The notes under the pieces: generated by a model
Seen by the model: only the letters and a program-made list of their open reading frames with translations
Databases searched by the model: none
What the model was told of the DNA's origin: nothing
In this document: piece after piece, positions 45,595-55,890 of the stretch
Numbering within the stretch: the first letter of the stretch is position 1
How the letters are laid out: the number at the start of each line of letters is the position of its first letter
Origin: Glycine soja
Taxonomy: Eukaryota; Streptophyta; Magnoliopsida; Fabales; Fabaceae
Direction of reading: 5' to 3'
Assembly (NCBI RefSeq): GCF_004193775.1
Contig: NC_041019.1
Span: 18,790,259 to 18,854,258, forward strand
DNA length: 64,000 nucleotides
Translations under genes and position numbers: made by a program

Positions 45595-46962
45595 TGAAAA
45601 ATATGATGGAACTCACAAACCAAGAAAGGGGGTGAATTGGTTTCTATATCAAATCAAACTTAAAAAAACCAGAGTTAAAAAAAAACTTCTTTTCCGAGGA
45701 TCGTATCACAAACTTTTGATAAACCAATATTCAATCAATCACCCTTAACACAAAATCTTTGTTAAAGTTCTTTCTTAAAAAGATATTTTCTTTAACCTTC
45801 AGTAAATTGATCAAGACTAGAATAAGAAAGAAAGATAAGATCAAGAGAACATGTACACCAATTTTTATACCGGTTCATTCTCTATGTCTAGAGAAGCTAA
45901 TCCAATTATCTAATCCAACCCAAATTAGATTTTCACTATGCATATAGAATTCTTACAAGCAATCAAAATCAATCTCAATTCCTACCCAGAAAAAGAGACT
46001 AAGGAACCCAACCCTAGGGTCCTTTGTGAATAAGAGCCTAAGAGAAACTTACCCTTAGCCCAAACTAGAAAAACTGATTCTAGCATGCCTTCAGAAATTC
46101 ATGTATATGCTAACAATATGTAAAACACAAAAAATTGAATCAAGGAGAGACACAACCTGATCAATCATATGCAAGAACCTTGCTTGAGTGAATGAGTGTC
46201 TTCTTGAACTCAAGAGAAATTCACAACTCACTTTTTACCATAAGATCTTCAAAAACAAAGTTTAGAAGTTGTGAGTCACACACTTTTCTAAGCACTTAAT
46301 CTTCTCTCTTCCTTTCACTTATTTCATTTTGCACACATTTGTACTCAAAGTGAGAACACTAGGTGGTTATTTATAGAGAAAACAAGTATAATTGTTTGTA
46401 ATCGATTAAATAGTCAATGTAATCAATTATTTCGAAGTAATCGATTATATTATCATTTCAATCAATTAAAGTATTTTTCCCAATATCTGAGAAACTTTCA
46501 GGAACAATGTAATCTATTAAAATGTTCTTGATCACTTATGGGAACACTTTAAACAAAGAAGTAATCAATTACGGTTATTTGGTAATCGATTAAAGCAAAG
46601 ACTCAAGAAAAACCAGTCATTGTCTCAACTAAACTGTGTAATCGATTACAGTTAACTTGTAATCTATTAAACCAAAACGAGAATCTCTCTGCAAGCTACA
46701 AACATTGTGTAGTCGATTATGATCAACCTTGTAATTTATTAAAATAGAGAGTTTTATGCACTGAAGAAGTTTCTAACTTTAGAAACAATCTTTTTTCCTC
46801 TTTATGATGATGCATGATGTACATATGGAAATATAAAGACTAAGATGCAACAAACAATACAATAATCAATACAAATGCTGCTCAAAGAGTTGGACATGCA
46901 AAAGACAAAACTTCTTCAAGCTCCAAGGCTTAGTCTTCATGTTTCTCCCCCTATCTCTAACA
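45595..46962 (-). mobile_element. Solo LTR (1368 bp) with TSD GGTGA, inserted in the env-like region
   Basis: TGAAAAATATGATGG...TATCTCTAACA is flanked by GGTGA at 45590-45594 and 46963-46967. It contains an AAAGGGGGTGAATTGG word near its left end, like other LTRs here, TATACCGGTTC near 45866, and many TAATCGATTA words between 46398 and 46742. Orientation is inferred as minus from the left-end similarity to 36487 and 58480. Confidence 0.75.
46398..46742. promoter_or_regulatory. Degenerate GTAATCGATTAC pairs in an unrelated LTR
   Basis: Starts at 46398 and 46419 (21 bp), 46437 and 46458 (21), 46561 and 46582 (21), 46638 and 46659 (21), 46709 and 46731 (22), plus a single degenerate site at 46509. 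Most sites keep TAAT...ATTA with one or two changes. Confidence 0.7.
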
Positions 46963-46967
46963 GGTGA

Positions 46968-47150
46968 TGGAATATAATAGTGAGTAGGTGGTGGGGGAAG
47001 TGTTTGGGGAATAGCTATTTGTGGTGGAGAGTCAAGGCTAAGTATTTGTGATTGGGTAAAGGATGGAAGAGTGGATGGAATGCTTACTGGTGGTTGAGGT
47101 TGGACGGGTGGAAGAGGTGTTTTCACAGGAGTTTGTCATGGTGAGCAGAG
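46968..47150 (-). pseudogene. Env-like proline-rich region of the SIRE-like copia, proximal part
   Basis: Part of the - strand frame 47126-46866. It reads MKTPLPPVQPQPPVSIPSTL, then PPQIAIPQTLPPPPTHYYIP before entering the inserted LTR. A frameshift near 47130 separates it from a possible upstream ATG at about 47149. Proline-rich stretches downstream of pol are known in SIRE-type env-like proteins. The function is unknown. Confidence 0.45.
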
Positions 47151-47475
47151 AAAAAGATTAGGGTTTCAGTGAGGTTTTCTTGAGAAAAATCATGAGAATT
47201 CTTGCAAAGATAGTGAAGATAGATTGTAGCCCTGATTTGAAGGAGTTTATAAGGAATGTGGGCGGTTTCTCTAGGCTCTTAAAAAGTAATTAAGAGGCCT
47301 ATTACTCAGGGATAACTCAACAGTAAAAATGCAATGTTTTGATAAGGTGTAGAGTTTTCAATATATCCCTCGTCCACTCGTAGTCATCCAATCATGTATG
47401 TATATATGTATGGCCATTGGATGATGTGTCCTCTGAATGCAGAGTGTAACTTGTGAGGCATTTAGACATTAATCA
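47151..47475 (-). other. Spacer between copia pol and env-like region
   Basis: No coding domain recognised. Contains ATGTATGTATATATGTATGG near 47394-47413. Confidence 0.5.
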
Positions 47476-48882
47476 TTCATTTACTAAGGTCATTCCAAGT
47501 TGATCACTTAACAGAATCAACCTTTCTTCAGTAAAAGGTTTTGTAAAAATTTCAGCAAGCTGACCATCAGTGGGTGCAAACTATAGTTTCACTATTCCCT
47601 TCTAAACATGGTATTTTAGAAAATGATGCTTACTTTCTATATTCTTAGCTCGTAAATATAGAGTAGGGTTTTTAGAGATGCTTATTGCAGCTTTATTATC
47701 ATAGTAGATAGGGAATTTTTTTCTTTCATATATACTATAGTCTTCTAATTGATTTTTTATCTATATCAGTTGAGTACAACAATTTGATGCTGATATATAT
47801 TTTGCTTTTTCGGTGGATAGTGATACTAATCATTGCTTCTTGCTGATCTAAGTGACTAGGTTTCCACCAATGAGATGACAACTTTGACTAGTGCTTCTTC
47901 TTGCAAGTTTGTCACCAGAATAGTTGGCATCACATCAATTGATCAATCTAAATTCCTTATTTTGCTTAAAGTAAAGACCAAGATTGGAAGTTCCAATTAA
48001 ATTCTAAATATTCTTTTGACAACAATTAAGTGAACTTCCCTTGGGTCTTATTGGAATCTAGCACATAGTCCAACACTGAAGAATATGTCAGGTCTAGATG
48101 CAATTATATATAGTAAGGATCCATTCATCGCTCTGTATTGTGAGTTGTCCACTTTGTTGGATTCCTCGTCAAGTCCAAGACATGTTGGATGCATATAAGT
48201 CTTCATTTCTTTTGCATCTTCTATATTAAACTTCTTGAGAAGTTCCTTGACATACTTGATTTGATGGATATAGACCCTAGTGTTGGTTTATTTTATCTGT
48301 AGTCCTAAGAAGAACTTTAGCTCTCCTATCATACTCATTTTGAATTCAACCTGGATTAGCTTAGAAAATTCCTCCCAGAGAGGTTCATTAGTAACACCAA
48401 ATATAATGTCGTCCACTTAAATTTGAAATAATATAAATTAGGAGTCATAGTTCTTTTGGAACAAATTTGTATCCATTTTTGCACTTTCAAAGCCATTATT
48501 TAAAAGAAATGAAATAAGACGTTCATATCAAGCACTAGGGGCTTGTTTAAGACCATAAAATGTTTTATTGAGTTTAAAAACATGGTGTGGAAAAGTGTTA
48601 CTCTCAAACCCAGAGGGTTGTTCTACATAGACTTCCTCTTGTATCAATCCATTGAGGAATGCACTTTTTATGTCTATTTGTTATAGCCTCATTTTTGGAT
48701 AAGCTGTAAATGAGAGTTAAATGCGTATTACCTCTAGATGAGCAACATGAAAAAAGGTTTCTATATAATCTATACCTTCTTGTTTTGAGTAACCCTTGGC
48801 AACCAATCATGCCATGTTTCTCACAACATTACCTGCCTCGTCGAGCTTGTTCCTGAAGACCCACTACTTTCTTTCCTTGTGG
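47476..48882 (-). pseudogene. SIRE-like copia RT and RNase H, minus strand
   Basis: On the - strand the order is WVFRNKLDEAGNVVRN (about 48865-48815), AFLNGLIQEEVYVEQPSGFE (about 48670-48610), VDDIIFGVTNEPLWEEF (about 48415-48365; the Tyr of YVDD is a stop), ELKFFLGLQI, then RNase H with IGGNLVT, VSLSTEKAKYISASNCCTQL and YYDNKAAISISKNPTLYLRA. It ends with TDGQLAEIFTKPFTEERL near 47570-47515. Stops are frequent but the order is complete. The upstream part continues beyond a solo LTR, at 50287. Confidence 0.85.
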
Positions 48883-49093
48883 TAGTTTGTTAGTCGCCTT
48901 ATACGACTAACTTTTGTATAGAAATCATTTTCCAAAACTTGTATAGTTCCCCAATTTATCTTTATTTTGTAGTGATTTTTGTAAATAAATTTTGTTTTAT
49001 GGATAAAGCTGTCTCTAGAATATGTCCATTGGATTTAATGATGAAAAATGTGTAATGAAAAAGAGGCTAAGTCATGAAGTATCAAAAGTGACA

Positions 49094-49231
49094 GTTGAGC
49101 TTAGCTCAACAGTTGGACTAAGCATGCATCCACCGCTAAGCGCAGCTTCAGTGCGCTTAGCGCGAAGGAGAATCTAGCAGGGCATCAGCATCAAGCCCGC
49201 GCGCTAAGCGCGAAGGTGGCGCTAAGCGCAA
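49094..49231. promoter_or_regulatory. GCGCTAAGCGC palindrome cluster
   Basis: GTTGAGCT/AGCTCAAC (49094-49110) is followed by GCTAAGC or GCTTAGC words starting at 49135, 49155, 49203 and 49221, several extended to GCGCTAAGCGC. They lie 20-160 bp upstream of the TATA-like box. Confidence 0.7.
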
Positions 49232-49601
49232 CGTCGTGATTTCAGAGCCTATTTAAAGCCTGTCTTGTGCAGAATTAGGGTATAATGCCCAGGGCACAGA
49301 ATTGCACAGACACCACAGTGCCTACTTCGGGAAAAGAGCTCTAGAGGCAGTAAGAGGGGCAGCTTTTGTAGAGATACCTTAGGTATTGTAAGCTAAACAC
49401 CCTAGTTGGGGATTTCTAATGAACAACTGATGTAAATACCTAATATCTAATTGATTATGTTTTCTGTGTTCAATGCTTCCTTCAATGTTTAATGTTTGTA
49501 TGCTTTTGGTCTGATCATCCATTTGTGTGTATAGTTAGGTGACTTTAGCATTGGGAAATGTACTGTTACCTTAGAACTTAATTGAAGCAGAATCGAAACT
49601 T

Positions 49602-49880
49602 AGTCTTACAAGAGGGATCTGCGGATTAAGTTTTGGTTTTAATTGTGTTGTTACAATAATGTTGTTTAGTCTAGGCCTAGTCTTACAAGAGGGATCTGCG
49701 GATGAAGCTTAGGCTAAATTAGGCTAAACTTTCGTAAGCTGCTTGAGTTGAGTCTAGTCTTACAAGAGGGATCTGCGGATGAAACTCAGTTTAAGTTAGT
49801 CTAAACCTAAGAGGGTTGTGTCAATTGGGCTTAGTCCAACAAGAGGGATATGAGGACGAAGCTTGGATTGATTCGGTCTG
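49602..49880 (+). repeat. Four tandem units of 76-77 bp in the solo LTR
   Basis: AGTCTTACAAGAGGGATCTG starts at 49602, 49679 and 49756, with a variant (AGTCCAACAAGAGGG) at 49832. Each unit also contains a GATGAAGCT-like word. Confidence 0.85.
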
Positions 49881-50286
49881 ACGAGGGATCGAGGTTTAGT
49901 AATTTAGGCTACAGCATAGAACACAAGAGCCTGATTGATTAGAGAAATATATTTATATGCATCAGCTTGTTTGTTAGAAAGACCCAACAATTTCTGCCTA
50001 CTGTTGTCACTTTTACTTACCTTGCTTTTTATAGTTTTTAGCATAAAAGTTAGTTTAAATTTTGTTTGAAATTATCAATCATACATGTTCTCTCAACAAT
50101 GCTTCATTTCTGAACTTAATTCAGGTAAACATTAGTTCCCTGTGTTCGATACTCGGATTCATCCGTTTTAATTTTTAAATACTTGACGATCCGGTGTGCT
50201 TTCCGGCAAACCGAATTTCCCTTGAATATATTTGAACAAAGAAAAAGTGGAACAAAAAACAACCGCAGGGAAAATCCAACATAGTT

Positions 50287-51520
50287 CTACAAGCTTCCAG
50301 ACATCATTTTTCAGGAATTGTTCAAGTTCCTCTTACATGGTTTTACTTAGTTCTCATCTTCCATTGCATCATCAATATGCTTGGCTTATACTTTTGAAAT
50401 GAGAGTTATGTAACCTTGGTGAATGAGAGATCCTCTTGTCTGGACTTTGGTTGAGGGATATCCAATGATTTGACTCTCTGGACGGTTCTTCCTTATAACT
50501 CATCCAGTTGGTTCTCTTTCTTCTTAAGATCGTGTTGTTACTTGATTGGATGTGTTTGTTCCTGTAGATTGTTCTACCAGTGGTCGAATGCCTTCATCTA
50601 GTCTTATATCTGCAAAGGATTCATCAAGATATGATATTTTTGTGTTAGGCTTTGTGTCATTAAATCTTACATGAATAGCTTCTTCCATAACTGAGGTTCT
50701 AGAGTTGTAAACTCTATATGCCTTGGATGTTTCAGAGTACCCAAGTAAGGTTCCATTATCAGACTTAGAGCCAAACTTTCCCAAGTTGTCCTTAGTGTTA
50801 AGAATGAAACACTGGCATCCAAAAGGATATATATATGAAATGATGGGTTTTCGTTCTTTCCATAGTTCATTAGGAGTCATTTTTAGAATGGGTCTTATAT
50901 AGATTATGTTCTACAAATAACAGGCAATATTAACTGCTTCAACCCATAAGTGTTTAGGTGTAGAGTTGTCATTAAGCATGGTTATGGCCATTTATTGCAA
51001 TGATATATTCTTTCTCTCAACTACACCATTTTGTTGTGGTGTTCAAGCAGTAGAGAAGTTATAAAGAATTCCATTTTCTTCACAAAATAGATGAAAGTTC
51101 TCATTTTCAAACTCTCCACCATGATCACTTCTTATTGAAGTAAGGCATACTCCCTTTTCATTTTGAATCCTTTTATAGAATTTAAAGAAGATCTCTAAGG
51201 AATTATTCTTGTGAGCAAGGAACATAACCCATGTCCATCTTGAGTAGTCATCCATTACTACCAGACTATATCTCTTTCGACTGACAGAGGTTGTTCTAGT
51301 TGGACCAAACAAATTGATATGTAATAATTCAAGTGGTCTTTAGGTGGAAATAGAGTTTTTGCTTGAGAAGGAGGTTTTAATTTGTTTCCTCTCCTGACAT
51401 GCTTCACAAAGTAAATCAACTTTGTATGACATTCTTGGTAAACCTCTCACAAGGTCATGTCTTTGCAGTTTTACGATTAACCTCAAGCTTGCATGTCCAA
51501 GTTTTTCGTGCCATACCCAG
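50287..51520 (-). pseudogene. SIRE-like copia integrase to RT start, minus strand
   Basis: On the - strand WVWHEKLGHASL begins the pre-integrase at about 51518-51485. An HxxC-like CEACQERKQIKTSF follows near 51405-51365. The open frame 51312-51043 holds the integrase core MFGPTRTTSVSRKRYSLVVM, DDYSRWTWVMFLAHKNNSLE and IRSDHGGEFENENF. The frame 50880-50524 (118 codons) gives MTPNELWKERKPIISYIYPF and MEEAIHVRFNDTKPN. The region ends near 50290 at the solo LTR. At 51520 it is cut by the second Ogre element, so gag and protease are not in view. Confidence 0.85.
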
Positions 51521-52687
51521 TGCCAAACCCTAATTTCGTTCAGGGATTATCATTCACTGATGTTTTGATTCTCACTAGCCGAACTGCATTGTTCGACACC
51601 AGTTACTGTACAAGATGAAAGATTGTTCAATGTTTTGATTAAAAATGCGAAAGATACCAAAAGAAGGGACAAAAGGGTCTTTTTTCTGAGTTTCTGGGAC
51701 CCTGGCTCGCCCAGGCTAGCCTCTGGCTCGCCTGGGCCCCCAAGTTACTTCAGCCTAAAGGGACTAGCTTGCCTGGGCGAGCTGCCATGGTCCCAAATGC
51801 CATTTTTTCCTGTAAATAGGCGTGAAGGGGGGTTGAGGAAGGGGTTCCAGCATTCAGCATTGAGAGAAATTGAGAGAAATAAGGGAGAAGAAGAAGAAAT
51901 AAGAGAAAACAAAGCCAAGGCGCTGCCAAATCGCGACTGTAATCAATCTCTTCATCGTTCTTGGTTTGGTGTTCTTCGTTCGTCATTCGGTTAGTTTTGT
52001 TTTTAAGATTTGAATGTGGTTTATGCACCCTTAGGGGTTCCCTTTGTTGTTTTGTGCATATTCATCTCCTTCTTCTATCATCGGTAATCTCTTTTCTTTT
52101 GTAAAGTTTAATCTTAACCGATCATTGGCGTTGTGAGTCATCTTTTAAAAAGATTGAAAGTTAATAAACAAAACCGAGATAAAACCAACATATAACTGAA
52201 TTTTTGTCCATCAAAGCCACTTGAGATCGTTCAAGGTCCAACACCTTAACGCCCTTTTTTTCAGTAACAAAAATGAATCTTTCGAAAGTCTAAAACCAAT
52301 TCAACACACAATTTTCTCGCTTTAAAAAACTATGTAGGTTTAAATTCCTCATCGCACCTAAGGATACGTAGGAGCAAGGGAAATCCCCTTGTCGACCCCA
52401 AAAAAATAAAAATAAAAACATAAAAAGGGAAAAACAAATAATCTTGAAGTCACGTTACGCACATTGGATTAAAGGTTGTCATCTCTTGTGACGGGCATAT
52501 GGGGTGCTAATACCTTCCCCGTGCGTAAACAACTCCCGACCCTTATTTTCAAAATCCGCAGACCTCTTTTTGGTTTTTCTAACATTTTCCTCGAATAAAC
52601 GTTGGTGGAGACTCCCGCATGTTTTCCTTTTTGGAAGACATTCTTTTTATTTTGCCTCGCCCTCCTGCTGAAGGGTAGGTTGCGACA
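51521..52687 (+). repeat. 5' LTR of Ogre-2 (1167 bp)
   Basis: Begins TGCCAAACCCTAATTTCG (first bases changed from TGTCA) and ends GGTTGCGACA. Shares CACCTAAGGATACGTAGGAG (near 52356) and GGTCCAACACCTTAACG (52230-52246) with the Ogre-1 LTR. CTCGCCCAGGCTAGCCT- and TGCCTGGGCGAGCTGC-type words lie at 51708-51786, upstream of a TATA-like TGTAAATAGGC (51811-51821). Confidence 0.85.
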
Positions 52688-52689
52688 AA

Positions 52690-52707
52690 TGGCGACTCCA
52701 CTGGGGA
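52690..52707 (+). promoter_or_regulatory. Primer binding site of Ogre-2
   Basis: TGGCGACTCCACTGGGGA starts two bases after the LTR end. This is the Ogre-type site; published Ogre descriptions assign it to a tRNA-Arg primer. I could not check the tRNA match here. Confidence 0.75.
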
Positions 52708-53726
52708 CTTGTTAGAGAGTTAGGCCATTCGATCAATGTGCAATGTTTTTTCGTGACTTCTTCTTTATTTATGTTCCCTTTTCTCTTTTATCTTTTGTTT
52801 TACCCTTATTTGTATATAACCCTTGCTGTGTTACTGTGTTTTTGTGTGTATATCTATCTATTATATTCGTAGTTAGGAATATTTGTTTGTTCTATGCACG
52901 CATGACACCTACACCTTTGCATACACATTGAGGTATTAGGCCCTATACCCGGGTCTATGTGAGACATAGGAAGTGGAGGTCGATCTGTGGTCATGCTGGG
53001 TCTCCGACTCGCTTGATAACAGTGAAGCCTCATCTAAAGTTATCCTCTTTTGATGATATGTTGTCGCTGGTAGTCCCTGTCACCATAATGTTGTTATCAA
53101 AGAGGATGATATCTCTAGAAGCCTTGAAAGTTACATACAACTACCCTTGGGGGTTATCACCAGATAGCAAACTTTTGATCCCTTCCATTAGGATTCTAAA
53201 CTAGGGACACAAAACAAACTCACTATGTCTTGTTTGCTTGATCTAGTCATGCATATCTTTATACGTCGTAATAGTATACATCATTCCTGTGTTTACCATT
53301 TTTTTTAAGTTCACACCCGATATTTCGCATTAAGTCATTATGTTATCATGCTCATTCGTCTAGCATGTTTCTTTGTGCTACTAACCACATACCTTCTGTT
53401 GTCATTAGTCATTATGTTCACTCATGCATACTCCCCCGTGTCGTTACCCATGCCTTGCATTCCTTTTTGTCGTCAAAGTCACAAAGAAGCATGAAAGTCT
53501 ACACCACTTTCTTAATTGCATGCATTGGGTACCATGGTAATAACTGCAAATAAACCATGATGCCCAATGCATGGTGGATAGGAAAAGATGGTCTTTCGAG
53601 CGTCTTGTGCCGGTTGATAAATATGTTTGTCATGCATAGCATAACCATGCCCTAATGCATTCATCATATCTCCTCTATGATAGGGTGTTGAAGTATTGGT
53701 CGTCAAAAATTTTCGTTCTCGCAAAC
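52708..53726 (+). other. Leader of Ogre-2
   Basis: About 1 kb of T-rich, non-coding sequence between the primer site and ORF1. Short open frames (52743-52931, 52959-53204) have no recognised product. Confidence 0.6.
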
Positions 53727-55605
53727 ATGGGGTCGGACCAAGCGCCTTCCTTTAAAAAGAGGTTCTATCATGTCAAAGTCAAGAATCTAAAACTAGCCAA
53801 CTTTCGAGAACTAGGGTAGCGGATGGATCAATTTTGACGTCAAGCCTTCAGCAAGGCATATGGGAAAATCTGGGATCTAGCAATGATAGAAGTGTCCGTT
53901 GAAGCCATCGCATCCCTCACTCAATACTACGACCAATCACTCAGATGATTCACTTTCGGGGACTTTCAGTTGGCACCAACCATAGAAGAGTTTGAAGGGA
54001 TCTCAGGATGTCCACTAGGGGGAAGGAAACCATAGTTCTTTTCTGGATTCTATCCTTCTATGGCAAGAATAGCAAAAGTGGTCAAGATCTCAGAACAAGA
54101 GCTAGACCAAGTGAAGCAAAATAGGAATGGGATGGTAGGGATACCAAGGAAGCGCTTAGAGGAGAAGGCAAAAGCTTTGGCAAATCAAGGGGAGTGGACC
54201 TCGTTCATTGACATATTAGCACTGTTGGTGTTTGGGACTATACTATTTCCGAATGTAGACGGGCTAGTGGATCTAGCAGCGATCGACGCCTTTCTTGCTT
54301 ATCGCCACAGCAAGGAAAGCCCGGTCATCGCTGCTTTGGCGGATGCATATGATACATTCGACTTGAGGTGCGAGAAGAGTAGTGCGAGAATTGTCTATTG
54401 TACGCCTGCTCTTTATGTATGGTTGGTATCCCACGTTTTTCATCATGAAGGTAGACCTGTTTGTCCCCTACAAGGTCATCATGTGTGTTCCAAAAAGGGT
54501 AAAGCAAATTGGGAAGAACTCTTGGCAGGCATGACAAAAGCGTCCATTAGTTGGTTCCCACGGTGGAAAGAAGGAGAGGCAGGAGTGTTATGCTCATGTG
54601 AAGGATTCCCAAATGTCCCTTTGATGGGGACGAGAGGTTGTATTAACTATAATCCCATGTTGGCCATAAGACAGTTAGGCTACCCTATGAGAGGTGCACC
54701 ATCGGAGAAAGTCATCACACCTTTCATCACGGGAGGCTTCAATGAAGCTAATGCAAAGATACTTCAGAAAATCTCTAAAGCATGGAATAGAGTGGGAAGA
54801 AAAGATAAGGAGCTTAGAGGAAGTAGCAATGACGTCATCAACGGCTATCACAAGTGGTTGAAGTCTAGAACACAAGGGATAACTTGGCTCCCAAAGCTAA
54901 AAAGTTTAAGTAGGAAAGAGGCTGAAATTCCTGAGGAAAGTGAAAAAGTGCAGGCTTTGAAGGCAGAGCTCGAAGGTGAAAGAGAAGTTGAAGACGACAG
55001 TCACTAGGGTCAGGAAAGAGTGTGATAAGCTGAAAGATATCAACCTGACCACAATTGAAGCGATAGAGCGGGAAACAAAAAGGGTCCGAAAGAAAGAATG
55101 AAGCAAGAACAAGTTCCGAAGGGCTCTGTGGGGTAGCAGTAACGAGCTCAAGATTAGAAGGGCCGGCAGGGATGAATCAAGGATGGAAAGCATGGCGTTA
55201 GAGGATAAGTTAAAAGCTTGTCAGAGGTTGAAGAGAAGTTTGGTAGAACAATTGAGCAAAATAGAAGAGAATATGTTGATAATCATTGATCAATATAAGG
55301 AGAAGGTGAACCTGGCTGCTAGTCATGGGCAGATGTTGGAAGATGAATAGGCAAAGGTATTGGCTCTGCAAATTGAAAGGGAAGCGAGAGAGAGAGAGAG
55401 GGTGATGGAGTTATTGCATGGGGAAGCCATGAAATGGATGAATAGATTCGCTCTCACTCTGAATGGGAGTCAAGAGTTTCCAAGGTTGTTAGCCAGAGCC
55501 TAGGCAGTGGCTGACACGCACTCAGCTCCCGACGAAGTCCATGGTGTTTTCGATTACTGCCAACACATGGTCGAACTAATGACCCACATAATTAGGAGTC
55601 ACTAA
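53727..55605 (+). pseudogene. Ogre-2 ORF1, DUF7745-like N-terminal region and coiled-coil tail
   Basis: The ATG at 53727 (MGSDQAPSFKKRFYHVKVKN) opens a frame with stops near 53816, 53830, 53946 and 54030. It then stays open for 315 codons (54060-55007) with LLVFGTILFPNVDGLVDLAA, ARIVYCTPALYVWLVSHVFH and EGFPNVPLMGTRGCINYNPM. This conserved block resembles the DUF7745 domain found in the extra ORF of Ogre elements; its function is unknown. A frameshift near 54985 leads into a charged region (VTRVRKECDKLKDINL...) predicted by eye as a coiled coil, ending at a TAA at 55603-55605. The full length would be about 625 codons. Confidence 0.75.
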
Positions 55606-55890
55606 GGCATTTGTGTTGTATTTATGCTTTGACTCTAACAAGATGTGATGAACCATGTTGTTTTAATGAAATAGGATTTGATTTGACCCTATGTTCTATG
55701 GAATGTTCTATATGAATTCAATACTTCATCGACTTATCATTGTCATGCATTCACATTTATCCAGTTGTTGCATTACTCATTGCATTTTATTTTTAGTAGT
55801 CATTGTCATCATTAAAATGTAACCATAGTAACCAAAAACAACGAACGCGTTTTGTGGCACCCTTACCAAACACGTGCCAAGGCTAAAATC
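55606..55890 (+). other. Spacer between ORF1 and gag in Ogre-2
   Basis: AT-rich, no coding signal recognised. Confidence 0.6.

Larger units (their letters stand above)
48888..50281 (+). mobile_element. Solo LTR (1394 bp) with TSD TAGTT inside the copia RT gene
   Basis: TGTTAGTCGCC...AAATCCAACA is flanked by TAGTT at 48883-48887 and 50282-50286. It interrupts the codons before the WVFRNKLDE motif. A TATA-like TATTTAAAG lies at 49249-49257, with GCGCTAAGCGC palindromes upstream of it (49130-49231) and four 76-77 bp repeats downstream. It differs from the other LTR families in this window. The + orientation is inferred from the TATA position. Confidence 0.88.

Noticed and set aside
45432..45623. 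Histidine-rich metal-binding protein on the minus strand
   Set aside because: It comes from a (GGT)n run at the edge of an inserted LTR and is part of the decayed proline-rich env-like region.
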